Below, piece by piece: positions 1 through 6,988 of a DNA stretch of 9,053 nucleotides. This DNA is from Hydrogenothermaceae bacterium. GTDB taxonomy: Bacteria > Aquificota > Aquificia > Aquificales > Hydrogenothermaceae. The notes below the pieces were generated by a model, which did no database searches, was not told where the DNA came from, and was given only the letters and a program-made list of their open reading frames with translations. Made by a program: the position numbers and the translations under genes. How positions within the stretch are numbered: the first letter of the stretch is position 1; each line of letters begins with the position of its first letter. The stretch covers positions 1 to 9,053 of the forward strand of contig WFXI01000056.1 in assembly GCA_015490675.1 (NCBI GenBank), in the 5' to 3' direction.

Positions 1-1980
1 TATGCAACACCAAGAAGAATAGCAATTTTAATTAAAAACTTAAAACTCCAGCAAGACTCACAGAAAAAAGTAATAATTGGACCACCTGCAAAAGTTGCAA
101 TTGATGAAAATGGAAACTTTTTAAAACCAGCCTTAGCTTTTGCTTCAAAAAATAATATTCCTATAGAAGCTCTACAAGTAATAGAGAATGAAAAAGGTAA
201 ATACATAGGAGCAGAAATAGTAGAAGAAGGAAAAAAATTAGAAGAAGTTATAAAAGAGGAAATTCCAAAATTAATATTAAGTATTCCGTTTCCTAAAACA
301 ATGAGATGGACTTCTTTAGATATAAAATTCTCAAGACCAATTAGATGGATAGTTTCCCTACTTGATGATAAAGTTATTGAATTTGAGATAGGAAATTTAA
401 AAGCAGATAAATTTACACATTTACATAGATTTATGACAAACCCTATTGGAAGAGGAGAAAGAAAAGAAATACCTGATGCCTCAATGTATGAAGAGATAAC
501 AAAATTAGGTTTTATAATAGCCAGCTATAGTGATAGAAAGACAGCAATAGAAACTCAGCTTACAGGTTTTGCTTCACAGATTGGAGCAAATGCAATAATA
601 GATGAAGACCTTCTTGATGAAGTAACAAACTTAACAGAATTTCCTGTTGGAATTTTAGGAGATTTTTCACCAGAATATCTTATTTTGCCAAGAGAAGTAA
701 TTATAACTGTTTGTAAAGTTCATCAAAGATATTTTAATTTTGAAAAAGATGGAAATTTAATTCCTAAATTTTTAGCAATTTCTAATACTGCAGTTAAAGA
801 CAGAGATAAAGTAAAACAAGGATATGAAAAAGTCCTAAAAGCTAGATTAGAGGATGCATTATTTTTCTATAAAGAAGATTTAAAACATAACCTTGAAGAG
901 TTTTATCCAAAACTTGAAGGTATACAGTTTCATCAAAAACTTGGTTCAATGCTTGAAAAAGTGGAAAGAAATGGAAAAATAGCAAGTTTAATAGCAGAAA
1001 AATTAAACTTTGAAGATAAACAAGATTTAGAAAGAGCAAATAAACTCTCAAAATGTGACCTTCTTACAGAAATGGTTAAAGAGTTTGATGAGCTTCAAGG
1101 TATTATGGGAATGCATTATGCATTAAAACAGGGAGAAAAAGAAGAAGTAGCAAAAGCAATATATGAACACTATTTACCGCAGTCTGCAGATGATAATCTT
1201 CCAGATACACAAATAGGAACAGTTTTAGCATTATCTGACAAGCTAGATACATTAATTTCATTCCTATCAATAGGAGAAAAGCCTAAAGGAGCATCAGACC
1301 CTTATGGTATAAGAAGGGCGACTATTGGAATTATCAAAATATTAACAGAAAAAGAAATAGATTTAGATTTAGATAACCTCTTAAATGATATTTCCAAAGA
1401 AGCAAGAAAAACAAAAATACTAAAATTTGCAGAAATTAACACAGATTGGGAACCAGTATTTAATGAGGAAATAATTCCAGAAATAAGACAATTTATCTTA
1501 TCTAGAATTTCTTCATACCTAAAAGAAAAATCAATTGACACAGATGTAATAAATGCTGTTTTAGATACATCCACATTAAATCCGTATAGAATTTACCTAA
1601 AAGCGAAAGCATTACAAAAACTAAAAATTAATCCAGAATTTAACGAAATAATGACAGTTTTCAAAAGAGTAGGGAGGATTATTCCTGAAGGCTTTGTAGG
1701 AAGCTTCAAAGAAGAAAATTTAAAAGAAGAGGCAGAAAAACAACTTTATAATTTTTATAAACAAATTAAAGAAGACTATGAAGTATTAATAAAAGAGAAA
1801 GATTATTCTACTGCTTTATCAAAACTTTTAGAGTTAAAGCCTAAAATAGATAACTTCTTTGACAATGTGATGGTAATGGTAGAAGATGAAAAATTAAAAC
1901 TAAACAGACTTTCTCTGTTAAAATTAATTGATAATCTTTTCAAGAAAATAGCTAACTTTGAAAAAATAACAACTGTATAA
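1..1980 (+). CDS. glyS: Glycyl-tRNA synthetase beta subunit (5' end cut by window)
   Basis: Beta subunit of the bacterial alpha2-beta2 glycyl-tRNA synthetase, which charges tRNA-Gly with glycine in the cytoplasm. The beta chain supplies tRNA recognition; the alpha chain (glyQ) is not in the window. The frame is open from base 1, giving 659 residues, and the window begins at the conserved N-terminal motif YATPRR. Compared with E. coli GlyS about 47 residues are missing upstream. The ATG at 301 is an internal Met (PKTMRW motif), not the start, because bases 1-300 encode typical GlyS sequence such as GPPAKVAID. Other family landmarks, counted from window codon 1, are CDLLTEMV (352-359), MGMHYA, LPQSADDNLP, and KPKGASDPYGIRR (427-439). 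The C-terminal part (about 520-620) matches the DALR-like anticodon-binding region. The gene ends in TAA, 18 bases before ppsA, so the two are probably co-transcribed. The identification is firm; nothing looks broken. Confidence 0.95.
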   Translation, partial: YATPRRIAILIKNLKLQQDSQKKVIIGPPAKVAIDENGNFLKPALAFASKNNIPIEALQVIENEKGKYIGAEIVEEGKKLEEVIKEEIPKLILSIPFPKTMRWTSLDIKFSRPIRWIVSLLDDKVIEFEIGNLKADKFTHLHRFMTNPIGRGERKEIPDASMYEEITKLGFIIASYSDRKTAIETQLTGFASQIGANAIIDEDLLDEVTNLTEFPVGILGDFSPEYLILPREVIITVCKVHQRYFNFEKDGNLIPKFLAISNTAVKDRDKVKQGYEKVLKARLEDALFFYKEDLKHNLEEFYPKLEGIQFHQKLGSMLEKVERNGKIASLIAEKLNFEDKQDLERANKLSKCDLLTEMVKEFDELQGIMGMHYALKQGEKEEVAKAIYEHYLPQSADDNLPDTQIGTVLALSDKLDTLISFLSIGEKPKGASDPYGIRRATIGIIKILTEKEIDLDLDNLLNDISKEARKTKILKFAEINTDWEPVFNEEIIPEIRQFILSRISSYLKEKSIDTDVINAVLDTSTLNPYRIYLKAKALQKLKINPEFNEIMTVFKRVGRIIPEGFVGSFKEENLKEEAEKQLYNFYKQIKEDYEVLIKEKDYSTALSKLLELKPKIDNFFDNVMVMVEDEKLKLNRLSLLKLIDNLFKKIANFEKITTV

Positions 1981-1984
1981 ATAC

Positions 1985-1990
1985 AGGAGG
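1985..1990 (+). promoter_or_regulatory. Strong Shine-Dalgarno site of ppsA
   Basis: AGGAGG lies 8 bases before the ATG at 1999. It is a perfect match to the anti-Shine-Dalgarno core and fixes the ppsA start. It contrasts with the GGGG-type sites in front of several pil genes downstream. Confidence 0.85.
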
Positions 1991-1998
1991 ACATATAT

Positions 1999-4437
1999 AT
2001 GGCCGACAAAAAACTTGTAGTTTGGCTTAATGAAGTAGGAATGGAAGATGTTGAACTTGTAGGTGGTAAAAATGCATCTTTAGGTGAAATGATACAGGGA
2101 CTTTCCTCTATAGGTATAAAAATCCCTATGGGATATGTTGTAACTGCAGAAGCTTACAGATACTTTGTTAGATATAACAATTTAGAAGACAAAATAAAAG
2201 AAGTTTTACAAGGTCTGGATCCTAATGATGTTGAAGATTTAGCAAAAAGAGGTTTGACTGTTAGAGAGTTAATAAAAGGTGGAGAGTTTCCAGAAGATTT
2301 AAGAGAAGAAATCTTAAAGTATTACGAAGAATTAAGTAATATGTATAAACAACACAGAGTTGATGTCGCTGTTCGTTCATCTGCTACGGCAGAAGACTTA
2401 CCTGATGCATCCTTTGCAGGACAGCAAGAAACTTACCTAAATATAAAAGGTGATGAATCTTTACTAATAGCTATTAAAAACTGTTTTGCATCTTTATTTA
2501 CAGATAGAGCTATATCTTATAGAGAATCATTTGGATTTGACCACTTTTCTATTGGACTTGCTGTTGGAATACAAAAAATGGTTCGTTCTGACCTTGCATC
2601 TGCAGGGGTAGCATTTTCAATAGATACTGATAGTGGATTTAAAGATGTTGTTTTAATTAATGGCTCTTATGGACTTGGTGAAATGGTAGTGCAGGGGGCA
2701 GTAACCCCTGATGAGTTTTTAGTATTTAAACCTACATTTAAGCAAGGATATTCTGCAATTATTGAGAAAAAGCTTGGAATGAAAACTCAAAAAATGGTCT
2801 ATGGAACTTCCGATGAAGAAAGAGTAAAAATAGTTTCTGTTCCAAGAGATGAGCAGAAAAAATTCTGTTTAACAGATGATGAAATATTACAGCTTGCAGA
2901 CTGGGTAATTAAGATTGAAGAATATTATTCAAATAAATATAACAAATGGACACCTATGGATGTAGAATGGGCAAAAGATGGAGAATTAAATGAATTGTTT
3001 ATAGTTCAAGCAAGGCCAGAAACTATACATTCAAGAAAAGACCATTCAAAAATTACAGTTTATAAAATTACTGAGCCTATAGAAGAAAGGCAGCAAAAAA
3101 TACTAACATCAGGAATTGCAGTTGGAGACAAAGTTGCCTTTGGTAAAGTAAAGTTAATGCATTCTTTAGAGGATGCTAAAGAATTTAAAGAAGGAGATAT
3201 TTTAGTTACAGATATGACTGACCCTGATTGGGAACCAATAATGAAAAAAGCGGGAGCAATTGTAACTAATAGGGGAGGTAGAACCTGTCACGCAGCAATA
3301 GTTGCAAGGGAGCTTGGTGTTCCTGCAGTAGTTGGAACAGGAAATGCTACAGATGTTTTAAAAGATGGAATGGAAGTTACAGTTTCTTGTGCTGAAGGGG
3401 AAGTTGGTTATGTCTATAATGGAAAAGTTGCTTATGAAGTTGAAGAAATAGATATTTCTACACTTCCAAAAACAAAAACACCTATTTTAATGAATATTGC
3501 TACACCAGAAGGAGCTTTTGATTATTCATTTTTACCAAACGAAGGTGTAGGACTAGCAAGAGAAGAATTTATTATTAATAACTATATAGGAATACACCCT
3601 CTTGCACTAATTAAATTTGATGAAATAAAAGAAAAAGACCCTGAGCTAGCAGAAATTATTGAAGAAAAAACTTTTGGATACGATAACAAAGAAGAATACT
3701 ATGTAAAAAAACTATCTTATGGTATTGCAAGGATAGCAGCAGCATTTTATCCAAAACCTGTTATTGTTAGATTTTCAGATTTTAAATCTAATGAATATGC
3801 AAATCTAATTGGAGGGCCTCTTTTTGAACCAAAAGAAGAAAACCCAATGATTGGTTGGAGAGGGGCTTCTAGATATTATGCACCGGACTTTAAACCGGCA
3901 TTTGGTTTAGAATGTAAAGCTATTTTAAGAGTTAGAAATAAAATGGGACTTACTAATGTAAAAGTTATGGTTCCATTCTGTAGAACTCCAGAAGAAGGTA
4001 AAAGAGTTTTAGAAGTAATGGAAGAGTATGGTTTAAAAAGAGGAGAAAATGGCCTTGAAGTTTATGTAATGTGCGAACTTCCTTCTAATGTTATCCTTGC
4101 AGACCAATTTGCAGAAATATTTGATGGATTTTCTATTGGTTCAAATGATTTAACGCAGCTTACTCTTGGTTTAGATAGAGACTCATCTTTAGTAGCACAT
4201 CTTTACGATGAAAGAAATGAAGCAGTAAAAAGAATGATTTCATCTGCAATTAAAACAGTAAAAGAAAAAGGTAGAAAAATAGGAATTTGTGGACAGGGAC
4301 CCTCAGACTATCCAGATTTTGCACAGTTTTTAGTAGAGCAAGGTATAGATACTATTTCTATAAATCCAGATGCAGTACTAAAGACTACTAAGGCAATTTA
4401 CGAAATAGAGAAAAAATTGGGTTTACATAACAACTAA
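1999..4437 (+). CDS. ppsA: Phosphoenolpyruvate synthase (pyruvate, water dikinase)
   Basis: Converts pyruvate, ATP and water to phosphoenolpyruvate, AMP and phosphate (EC 2.7.9.2), the entry step of gluconeogenesis. The protein has 812 residues, close to the 792 of E. coli PpsA. Domains in order: an N-terminal ATP-grasp type nucleotide-binding domain (VGGKNASLGEM near residue 22; VRSSATAEDLPDASFAGQQE at 125-144); a central swivelling phosphohistidine domain with GGRTCHA, where His431 is the expected phosphorylated residue and Thr429 matches the threonine phosphorylated in E. coli by the PpsR regulatory kinase; and a C-terminal TIM-barrel pyruvate/PEP domain with GSNDLTQL (714-721) and CGQGPSD, whose Cys764 is the expected catalytic cysteine. 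All key residues are present. The ATG start is set by AGGAGG 8 bases upstream. In an autotroph this enzyme would feed fixed carbon into sugars, but that lifestyle is only inferred. Pyruvate phosphate dikinase is the alternative family; the N-terminus and length favour PpsA. Confidence 0.96.
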   Translation: MADKKLVVWLNEVGMEDVELVGGKNASLGEMIQGLSSIGIKIPMGYVVTAEAYRYFVRYNNLEDKIKEVLQGLDPNDVEDLAKRGLTVRELIKGGEFPEDLREEILKYYEELSNMYKQHRVDVAVRSSATAEDLPDASFAGQQETYLNIKGDESLLIAIKNCFASLFTDRAISYRESFGFDHFSIGLAVGIQKMVRSDLASAGVAFSIDTDSGFKDVVLINGSYGLGEMVVQGAVTPDEFLVFKPTFKQGYSAIIEKKLGMKTQKMVYGTSDEERVKIVSVPRDEQKKFCLTDDEILQLADWVIKIEEYYSNKYNKWTPMDVEWAKDGELNELFIVQARPETIHSRKDHSKITVYKITEPIEERQQKILTSGIAVGDKVAFGKVKLMHSLEDAKEFKEGDILVTDMTDPDWEPIMKKAGAIVTNRGGRTCHAAIVARELGVPAVVGTGNATDVLKDGMEVTVSCAEGEVGYVYNGKVAYEVEEIDISTLPKTKTPILMNIATPEGAFDYSFLPNEGVGLAREEFIINNYIGIHPLALIKFDEIKEKDPELAEIIEEKTFGYDNKEEYYVKKLSYGIARIAAAFYPKPVIVRFSDFKSNEYANLIGGPLFEPKEENPMIGWRGASRYYAPDFKPAFGLECKAILRVRNKMGLTNVKVMVPFCRTPEEGKRVLEVMEEYGLKRGENGLEVYVMCELPSNVILADQFAEIFDGFSIGSNDLTQLTLGLDRDSSLVAHLYDERNEAVKRMISSAIKTVKEKGRKIGICGQGPSDYPDFAQFLVEQGIDTISINPDAVLKTTKAIYEIEKKLGLHNN

Positions 4438-4453
4438 ATTAGATTAATATAAT
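4422..4453 (+). promoter_or_regulatory. Possible promoter of the pil operon
   Basis: A perfect TATAAT box lies at 4448-4453, just after the ppsA stop codon. The best upstream match to a -35 element is TTTACA at 4422-4427, inside the ppsA 3' end, with a long 20-base spacer. Transcription would begin near 4460 and give a leader of about 95 bases containing the hairpin at 4486-4521. TATAAT arises easily by chance in DNA this AT-rich and the spacing is poor, so this is tentative. Read-through from ppsA is the alternative. Confidence 0.35.
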
Positions 4454-4485
4454 GTAAAATAGAAAAATAAAAACTTACAAACTAA

Positions 4486-4521
4486 CGGCAGGGAAATTTA
4501 AAGAAAAAAACTTCCCTGCCG
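4486..4521 (+). other. 10-bp perfect hairpin in the ppsA-pilM gap
   Basis: CGGCAGGGAA (4486-4495) is the exact reverse complement of TTCCCTGCCG (4512-4521), with a 16-base A-rich loop. It is a GC-rich island in otherwise A/T-rich DNA. On the + strand it is followed by an A-rich stretch (GAAAATATAAAAAAA) rather than a U-tract, so it is not a standard intrinsic terminator for ppsA. On the - strand the following bases are richer in T, but no convergent gene uses them. It ends 34 bases before the preferred pilM start. It could act as an RNA 3'-end stabiliser for ppsA, an atypical terminator, or a leader structure controlling the pil operon. Confidence 0.7.
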
Positions 4522-4545
4522 AAAATATAAAAAAATTCAAACTTT

Positions 4546-4550
4546 GGGGG
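4546..4550 (+). promoter_or_regulatory. GGGGG ribosome binding site deciding the pilM start
   Basis: GGGGG can pair with the CCUCC core of the 16S rRNA tail through one G-U pair. It lies 5 bases before the TTG at 4556 and overlaps the upstream TTG candidate at 4544. Similar G-rich sites precede pilN (AGGGG, 5483-5487, 8-base spacing), pilO (GGGGAG, 6084-6089, 5-base spacing) and pilQ (AGGGG, 6976-6980, 8-base spacing), which supports reading this one as real. Confidence 0.55.
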
Positions 4551-4555
4551 AAATT

Positions 4556-5503
4556 TTGGGATTAAGTTTGAAATTACCTAAACTTAGTGTATTTTCGAAA
4601 GAAAAGGTAATTTTAGGGCTTCAGATTTCAAAGGCATCTTCTAAAGTTGCTCTCTTAAAAAAAGAAGGTGATACTTTTATCCTTCCTACATTACCTTTTG
4701 AGATTTTACTGCCTGATGATGTGGAAGAAGCAGGGAATCTATTAAAAGACGAGTTGTTAAAAAGAGATATATCTAATGTGACTGTAGTAGCAGGTCTGCC
4801 ACCTAGTTCTTTGTTTTTTAAAGCTATAAAGATTCCACAAGTCAAAGGTGAAGAACTTAAAGATGCAGTAGAATGGAATATTAGAGAAGATATAAAAACA
4901 ATACAAGGAGATACTTATTACGATTTTAATGTAATTTCCGAAACAGATGGAAATCTGGATATACTTGTAGTAATAGCCAGACTTTCTGATATAGATAGAA
5001 TTAAGCAAATTTGCGATTACGCAGAAATATCTCTAAGTATAATAGATGCAGAACCTGTTTCTCTTATAAATTTAGCTAGCCATTATCTTATTAATCAGGG
5101 GAAAGAAGAAACAGAAGAGAATATATGTATTGTACATTTAGATAAACAGGAATCTTATCTCTCTTTTTCTCATAAAAATGTAATAGTTCAAAGTTTAAAT
5201 TTTGATAGTATCAAATATGAATCTATGTCTCCTGACGAAAGGGAAGCAGCAGTAGAAAGTTTAGTAAATGAAATAAATTATTTCTTTTTAACTATTCACG
5301 AACCTAAAACGATATTTATGTCTGGAGATTCTTTTAGATTTCCTGAAATAAAGGCTTATATGCAGCTAAAATTTGGAAATAGATTTGAACTGGAAGATTT
5401 AGACCCTGTAAGAGTACTAAATATTGACTATTCAGGTAATACTCCTTTAGGGATATACAATGTTCCAATATCACTGGCTTTCAGGGGTTTTCTAGATGAT
5501 TAA
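4556..5503 (+). CDS. pilM: Type IV pilus assembly protein PilM (divergent, actin-like)
   Basis: Cytoplasmic actin-like component of the type IV pilus alignment complex, which binds the PilN N-terminal tail. The protein has 315 residues from the chosen start, slightly short for the family (about 340-370). Family features are a central VVAGLPPSSLFFKAIKIP segment, the EELKDAVEW/Y-x-D-F pattern, IIDAEP near the middle, and a C-terminal YNVPISLAFRGF. No in-frame ATG exists near the N-terminus. TTG codons occur at 4544, 4556 and 4568; 4556 is preferred because GGGGG sits 5 bases upstream, whereas 4544 has no site. The expected nucleotide-contact motifs are degenerate: the first phosphate loop, normally D/E-I-G-S, reads Q23-I-S-K26; the second, normally D-I-G, reads H194-L-D; and the adenosine loop, normally SGGG, reads S256-G-D. 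Position, operon order and overall pattern make PilM confident, but ATP binding is doubtful. It is the first gene of pilMNOPQ and overlaps pilN by 8 bases. Confidence 0.88.
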   Translation: MGLSLKLPKLSVFSKEKVILGLQISKASSKVALLKKEGDTFILPTLPFEILLPDDVEEAGNLLKDELLKRDISNVTVVAGLPPSSLFFKAIKIPQVKGEELKDAVEWNIREDIKTIQGDTYYDFNVISETDGNLDILVVIARLSDIDRIKQICDYAEISLSIIDAEPVSLINLASHYLINQGKEETEENICIVHLDKQESYLSFSHKNVIVQSLNFDSIKYESMSPDEREAAVESLVNEINYFFLTIHEPKTIFMSGDSFRFPEIKAYMQLKFGNRFELEDLDPVRVLNIDYSGNTPLGIYNVPISLAFRGFLDD

Positions 5504-6098
5504 AATTAATTTAAATCCAGAAAAGGAAAGTAAGAAAAAAAGTTTAAGTTTTAGTTTTTCTTTTTCTCAATTTGAACTTTCAAACTATATTTATCTAGGT
5601 ATATTTTTAGGTTCTATAGTGGGAATAGGGATATATGCTTATATTTTGAATTCTTCAATAGACAACCTAGAAAAAGAAAAACGAAGATTAACTCAAGAAA
5701 AACAAAAATATCAAAGAGTTGCAGCTAAAATTAAACAATTGAATAAAGAAATAGGTAGATTAAAAGGTATTCTGAAAAGATTAGAGGCAAGAAGATTAGT
5801 TTATGAGAACTTGCCTTCAGAAAAGAAATTATTCTTAACTATGTTTTCTGTATTGTCTGGTAGCTTACCAGATGGGGTTTGGTTAAATAAAATACAACTG
5901 TCAAGGAAAAGTTCTAATTTTTATGGATTTTCATTTAAACCAGAGTATATATCTAAGTTTTACAAAAACATAAGTACACATTATGCAAGTGTAAATTTTT
6001 CATCAGTTCAAAAAGCTAAAAATAGGCTTAATGAATACTATACTTTTAAGTTTTCTTTATCTAACTTTAAATTAGAAAAAGAAGGGGAGCAAAAGTGA
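5496..6098 (+). CDS. pilN: Type IV pilus assembly protein PilN
   Basis: Inner-membrane alignment protein that pairs with PilO and docks PilM through its cytoplasmic tail. It has 200 residues, usual for the family. The N-terminal MIKINLNP matches the conserved INLLP-type PilM-binding motif, with Asn in place of the second Leu. A Lys/Ser/Phe stretch (residues 12-24, with an SFSFSFS repeat) precedes one membrane helix at about 31-51. A coiled coil follows at about 54-100. The periplasmic domain (about 105-200) contains LPDGVWLNKIQL, typical of PilN. The ATG start overlaps the last 8 bases of pilM and has AGGGG 8 bases upstream, indicating translational coupling. The reading frame is intact. GspL-like proteins of type II secretion are the related alternative, but the separate PilM gene and gene order favour PilN. 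Confidence 0.9.
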   Translation: MIKINLNPEKESKKKSLSFSFSFSQFELSNYIYLGIFLGSIVGIGIYAYILNSSIDNLEKEKRRLTQEKQKYQRVAAKIKQLNKEIGRLKGILKRLEARRLVYENLPSEKKLFLTMFSVLSGSLPDGVWLNKIQLSRKSSNFYGFSFKPEYISKFYKNISTHYASVNFSSVQKAKNRLNEYYTFKFSLSNFKLEKEGEQK

Positions 6099-6748
6099 AT
6101 TTTGAAGAACTTAAAGAGCAGTGGGAAGAACTTGAAACCTGGAAAAAATTATTAATTACACTGTTCTTTTCTGGGATAATAATATATATAGGTTATATGT
6201 TTTTATTAGAACCAAAAATTAATCAAAAGAAAAGTTTAGAAAATGAAGTTTCTAAGTTGCAAAAAGATGTCAACTATCTAAAAAAATATGCGACACAAGA
6301 AAAACTAAATATGTTAAATAACCAAATAAAATCAATCCGTGAAAAGATTTCGCAAAAAGAGCAAGAATTAGAAAGTTACAAAAAATACATTCCTAATAAA
6401 CCTTTTACAGAACAAGTTCTTGTTAGGGTTTCTAAAATTTCTGAAAGATCTAACTTAGATTTAGAAACTTTTTCTGTCAGAGAGAGAAAAACTATTTATG
6501 CAGTATATAAGAAGGATTTAAACAGAGTAATTTTTAAAGATAAGTTAAATAAAGGAGAAACAGGGGTCAAGTTAAGTAGAGTAAGTTTTGAAGTAAAGTC
6601 AAAAGGTTCAATGAAAAATTTATATAAATTTATAAAATTCTTAACAGATACTAAAAGAATTATAATAGTTGATAGAGTTGATATATCAAAGGGAAAAGGA
6701 AACTTATCATTTAATATTAAGTTTTCCTCTTACTATATGGAGGATTAG
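6095..6748 (+). CDS. pilO: Type IV pilus assembly protein PilO
   Basis: Inner-membrane partner of PilN in the pilus alignment complex. It has 217 residues: a short acidic, Trp-containing cytoplasmic tail (1-18), one membrane helix at about 19-38 ending before the characteristic LEPKI, a coiled coil at about 41-95, and a C-terminal periplasmic domain (about 100-217) that should form the PilO ferredoxin-like fold. Supporting pieces are YKKYIPNK with FTEQVLVRVSKISERSNL before the globular domain, and LYKFIKFLTDTKRIIIVDRV near the end. The GTG start shares the bases GTGA with the pilN stop (4-base overlap), and GGGGAG lies 5 bases upstream, so translation is coupled. GTG was chosen because the tail upstream of the helix needs it and the site fits. 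No irregularities are seen. Confidence 0.9.
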   Translation: MNFEELKEQWEELETWKKLLITLFFSGIIIYIGYMFLLEPKINQKKSLENEVSKLQKDVNYLKKYATQEKLNMLNNQIKSIREKISQKEQELESYKKYIPNKPFTEQVLVRVSKISERSNLDLETFSVRERKTIYAVYKKDLNRVIFKDKLNKGETGVKLSRVSFEVKSKGSMKNLYKFIKFLTDTKRIIIVDRVDISKGKGNLSFNIKFSSYYMED

Positions 6749-6751
6749 AAA

Positions 6752-6985
6752 ATGAGAAAAGTGTTTATATCTGTTTTCCTATTATTTGGAATAAGTTTGG
6801 CAAAGGATTATTTAGCACCTATGGAAAATACTGTAGGTTATATAGAAGACAATAAAGGTAGGAAATTTATAGTTGTTGAAACAGAAGATGGTGCTAAGTT
6901 AATTTCTGTTAATAAAAATCCAGAGAGAATTATAAATAAAGATTTAGGAATAACAAAAGAAGAAATGCAAATAATAGGGGAATAG
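6752..6985 (+). CDS. pilP: Minimal PilP-like periplasmic protein
   Basis: A small 77-residue protein in the exact pilP position between pilO and pilQ. Residues 1-17 form a cleavable signal peptide (hydrophobic VFISVFLLFGIS, cleavage after SLA), leaving about 60 mature residues. No cysteine follows the hydrophobic stretch, so it is not a lipoprotein, unlike classical PilP. The mature part holds VGYI...GRKFIVVETEDGAKLISV, which resembles the core of the PilP beta-sandwich domain (consensus roughly VG-x-G-x-ALV-x-DG-x-VYRV). The long disordered N-terminal region and part of the domain of typical PilP (about 170-180 residues) are absent. The start is ATG with GGAGG 8 bases upstream; pilO ends 3 bases before and pilQ starts 3 bases after. 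The likely role is linking PilN/PilO to PilQ. The assignment rests mostly on position plus weak similarity; an unrelated small secretin partner is possible. Confidence 0.65.
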   Translation: MRKVFISVFLLFGISLAKDYLAPMENTVGYIEDNKGRKFIVVETEDGAKLISVNKNPERIINKDLGITKEEMQIIGE

Positions 6986-6988
6986 GCG

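Noticed and set aside
301..303. ATG at 301 as the start of glyS
   Set aside because: The frame is open back to base 1 and encodes conserved GlyS sequence (YATPRR, GPPAKVA, PKTMRW), so this Met is internal and the true start lies outside the window.
842..2009. Minus-strand open frames across glyS (842-1051, 1302-1574, 1803-2009)
   Set aside because: They lie opposite a well-conserved gene, have no recognisable motifs or ribosome binding sites, and arise from low stop frequency opposite A-rich codons.
4486..4531. Standard rho-independent terminator of ppsA
   Set aside because: The stem is good, but it is followed by A-rich rather than U-rich RNA, so it was recorded as a hairpin of unknown role.
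4526..4531. TATAAA as a second promoter -10 box for pilM
   Set aside because: No -35-like hexamer lies at a suitable distance upstream, and such strings are frequent in this A/T-rich gap.
4621..5008. Minus-strand open frames across pilM
   Set aside because: Composition is antisense-like (rich in Ile, Phe, Ser, Tyr), there is no supporting signal, and pilM on the + strand matches its family.
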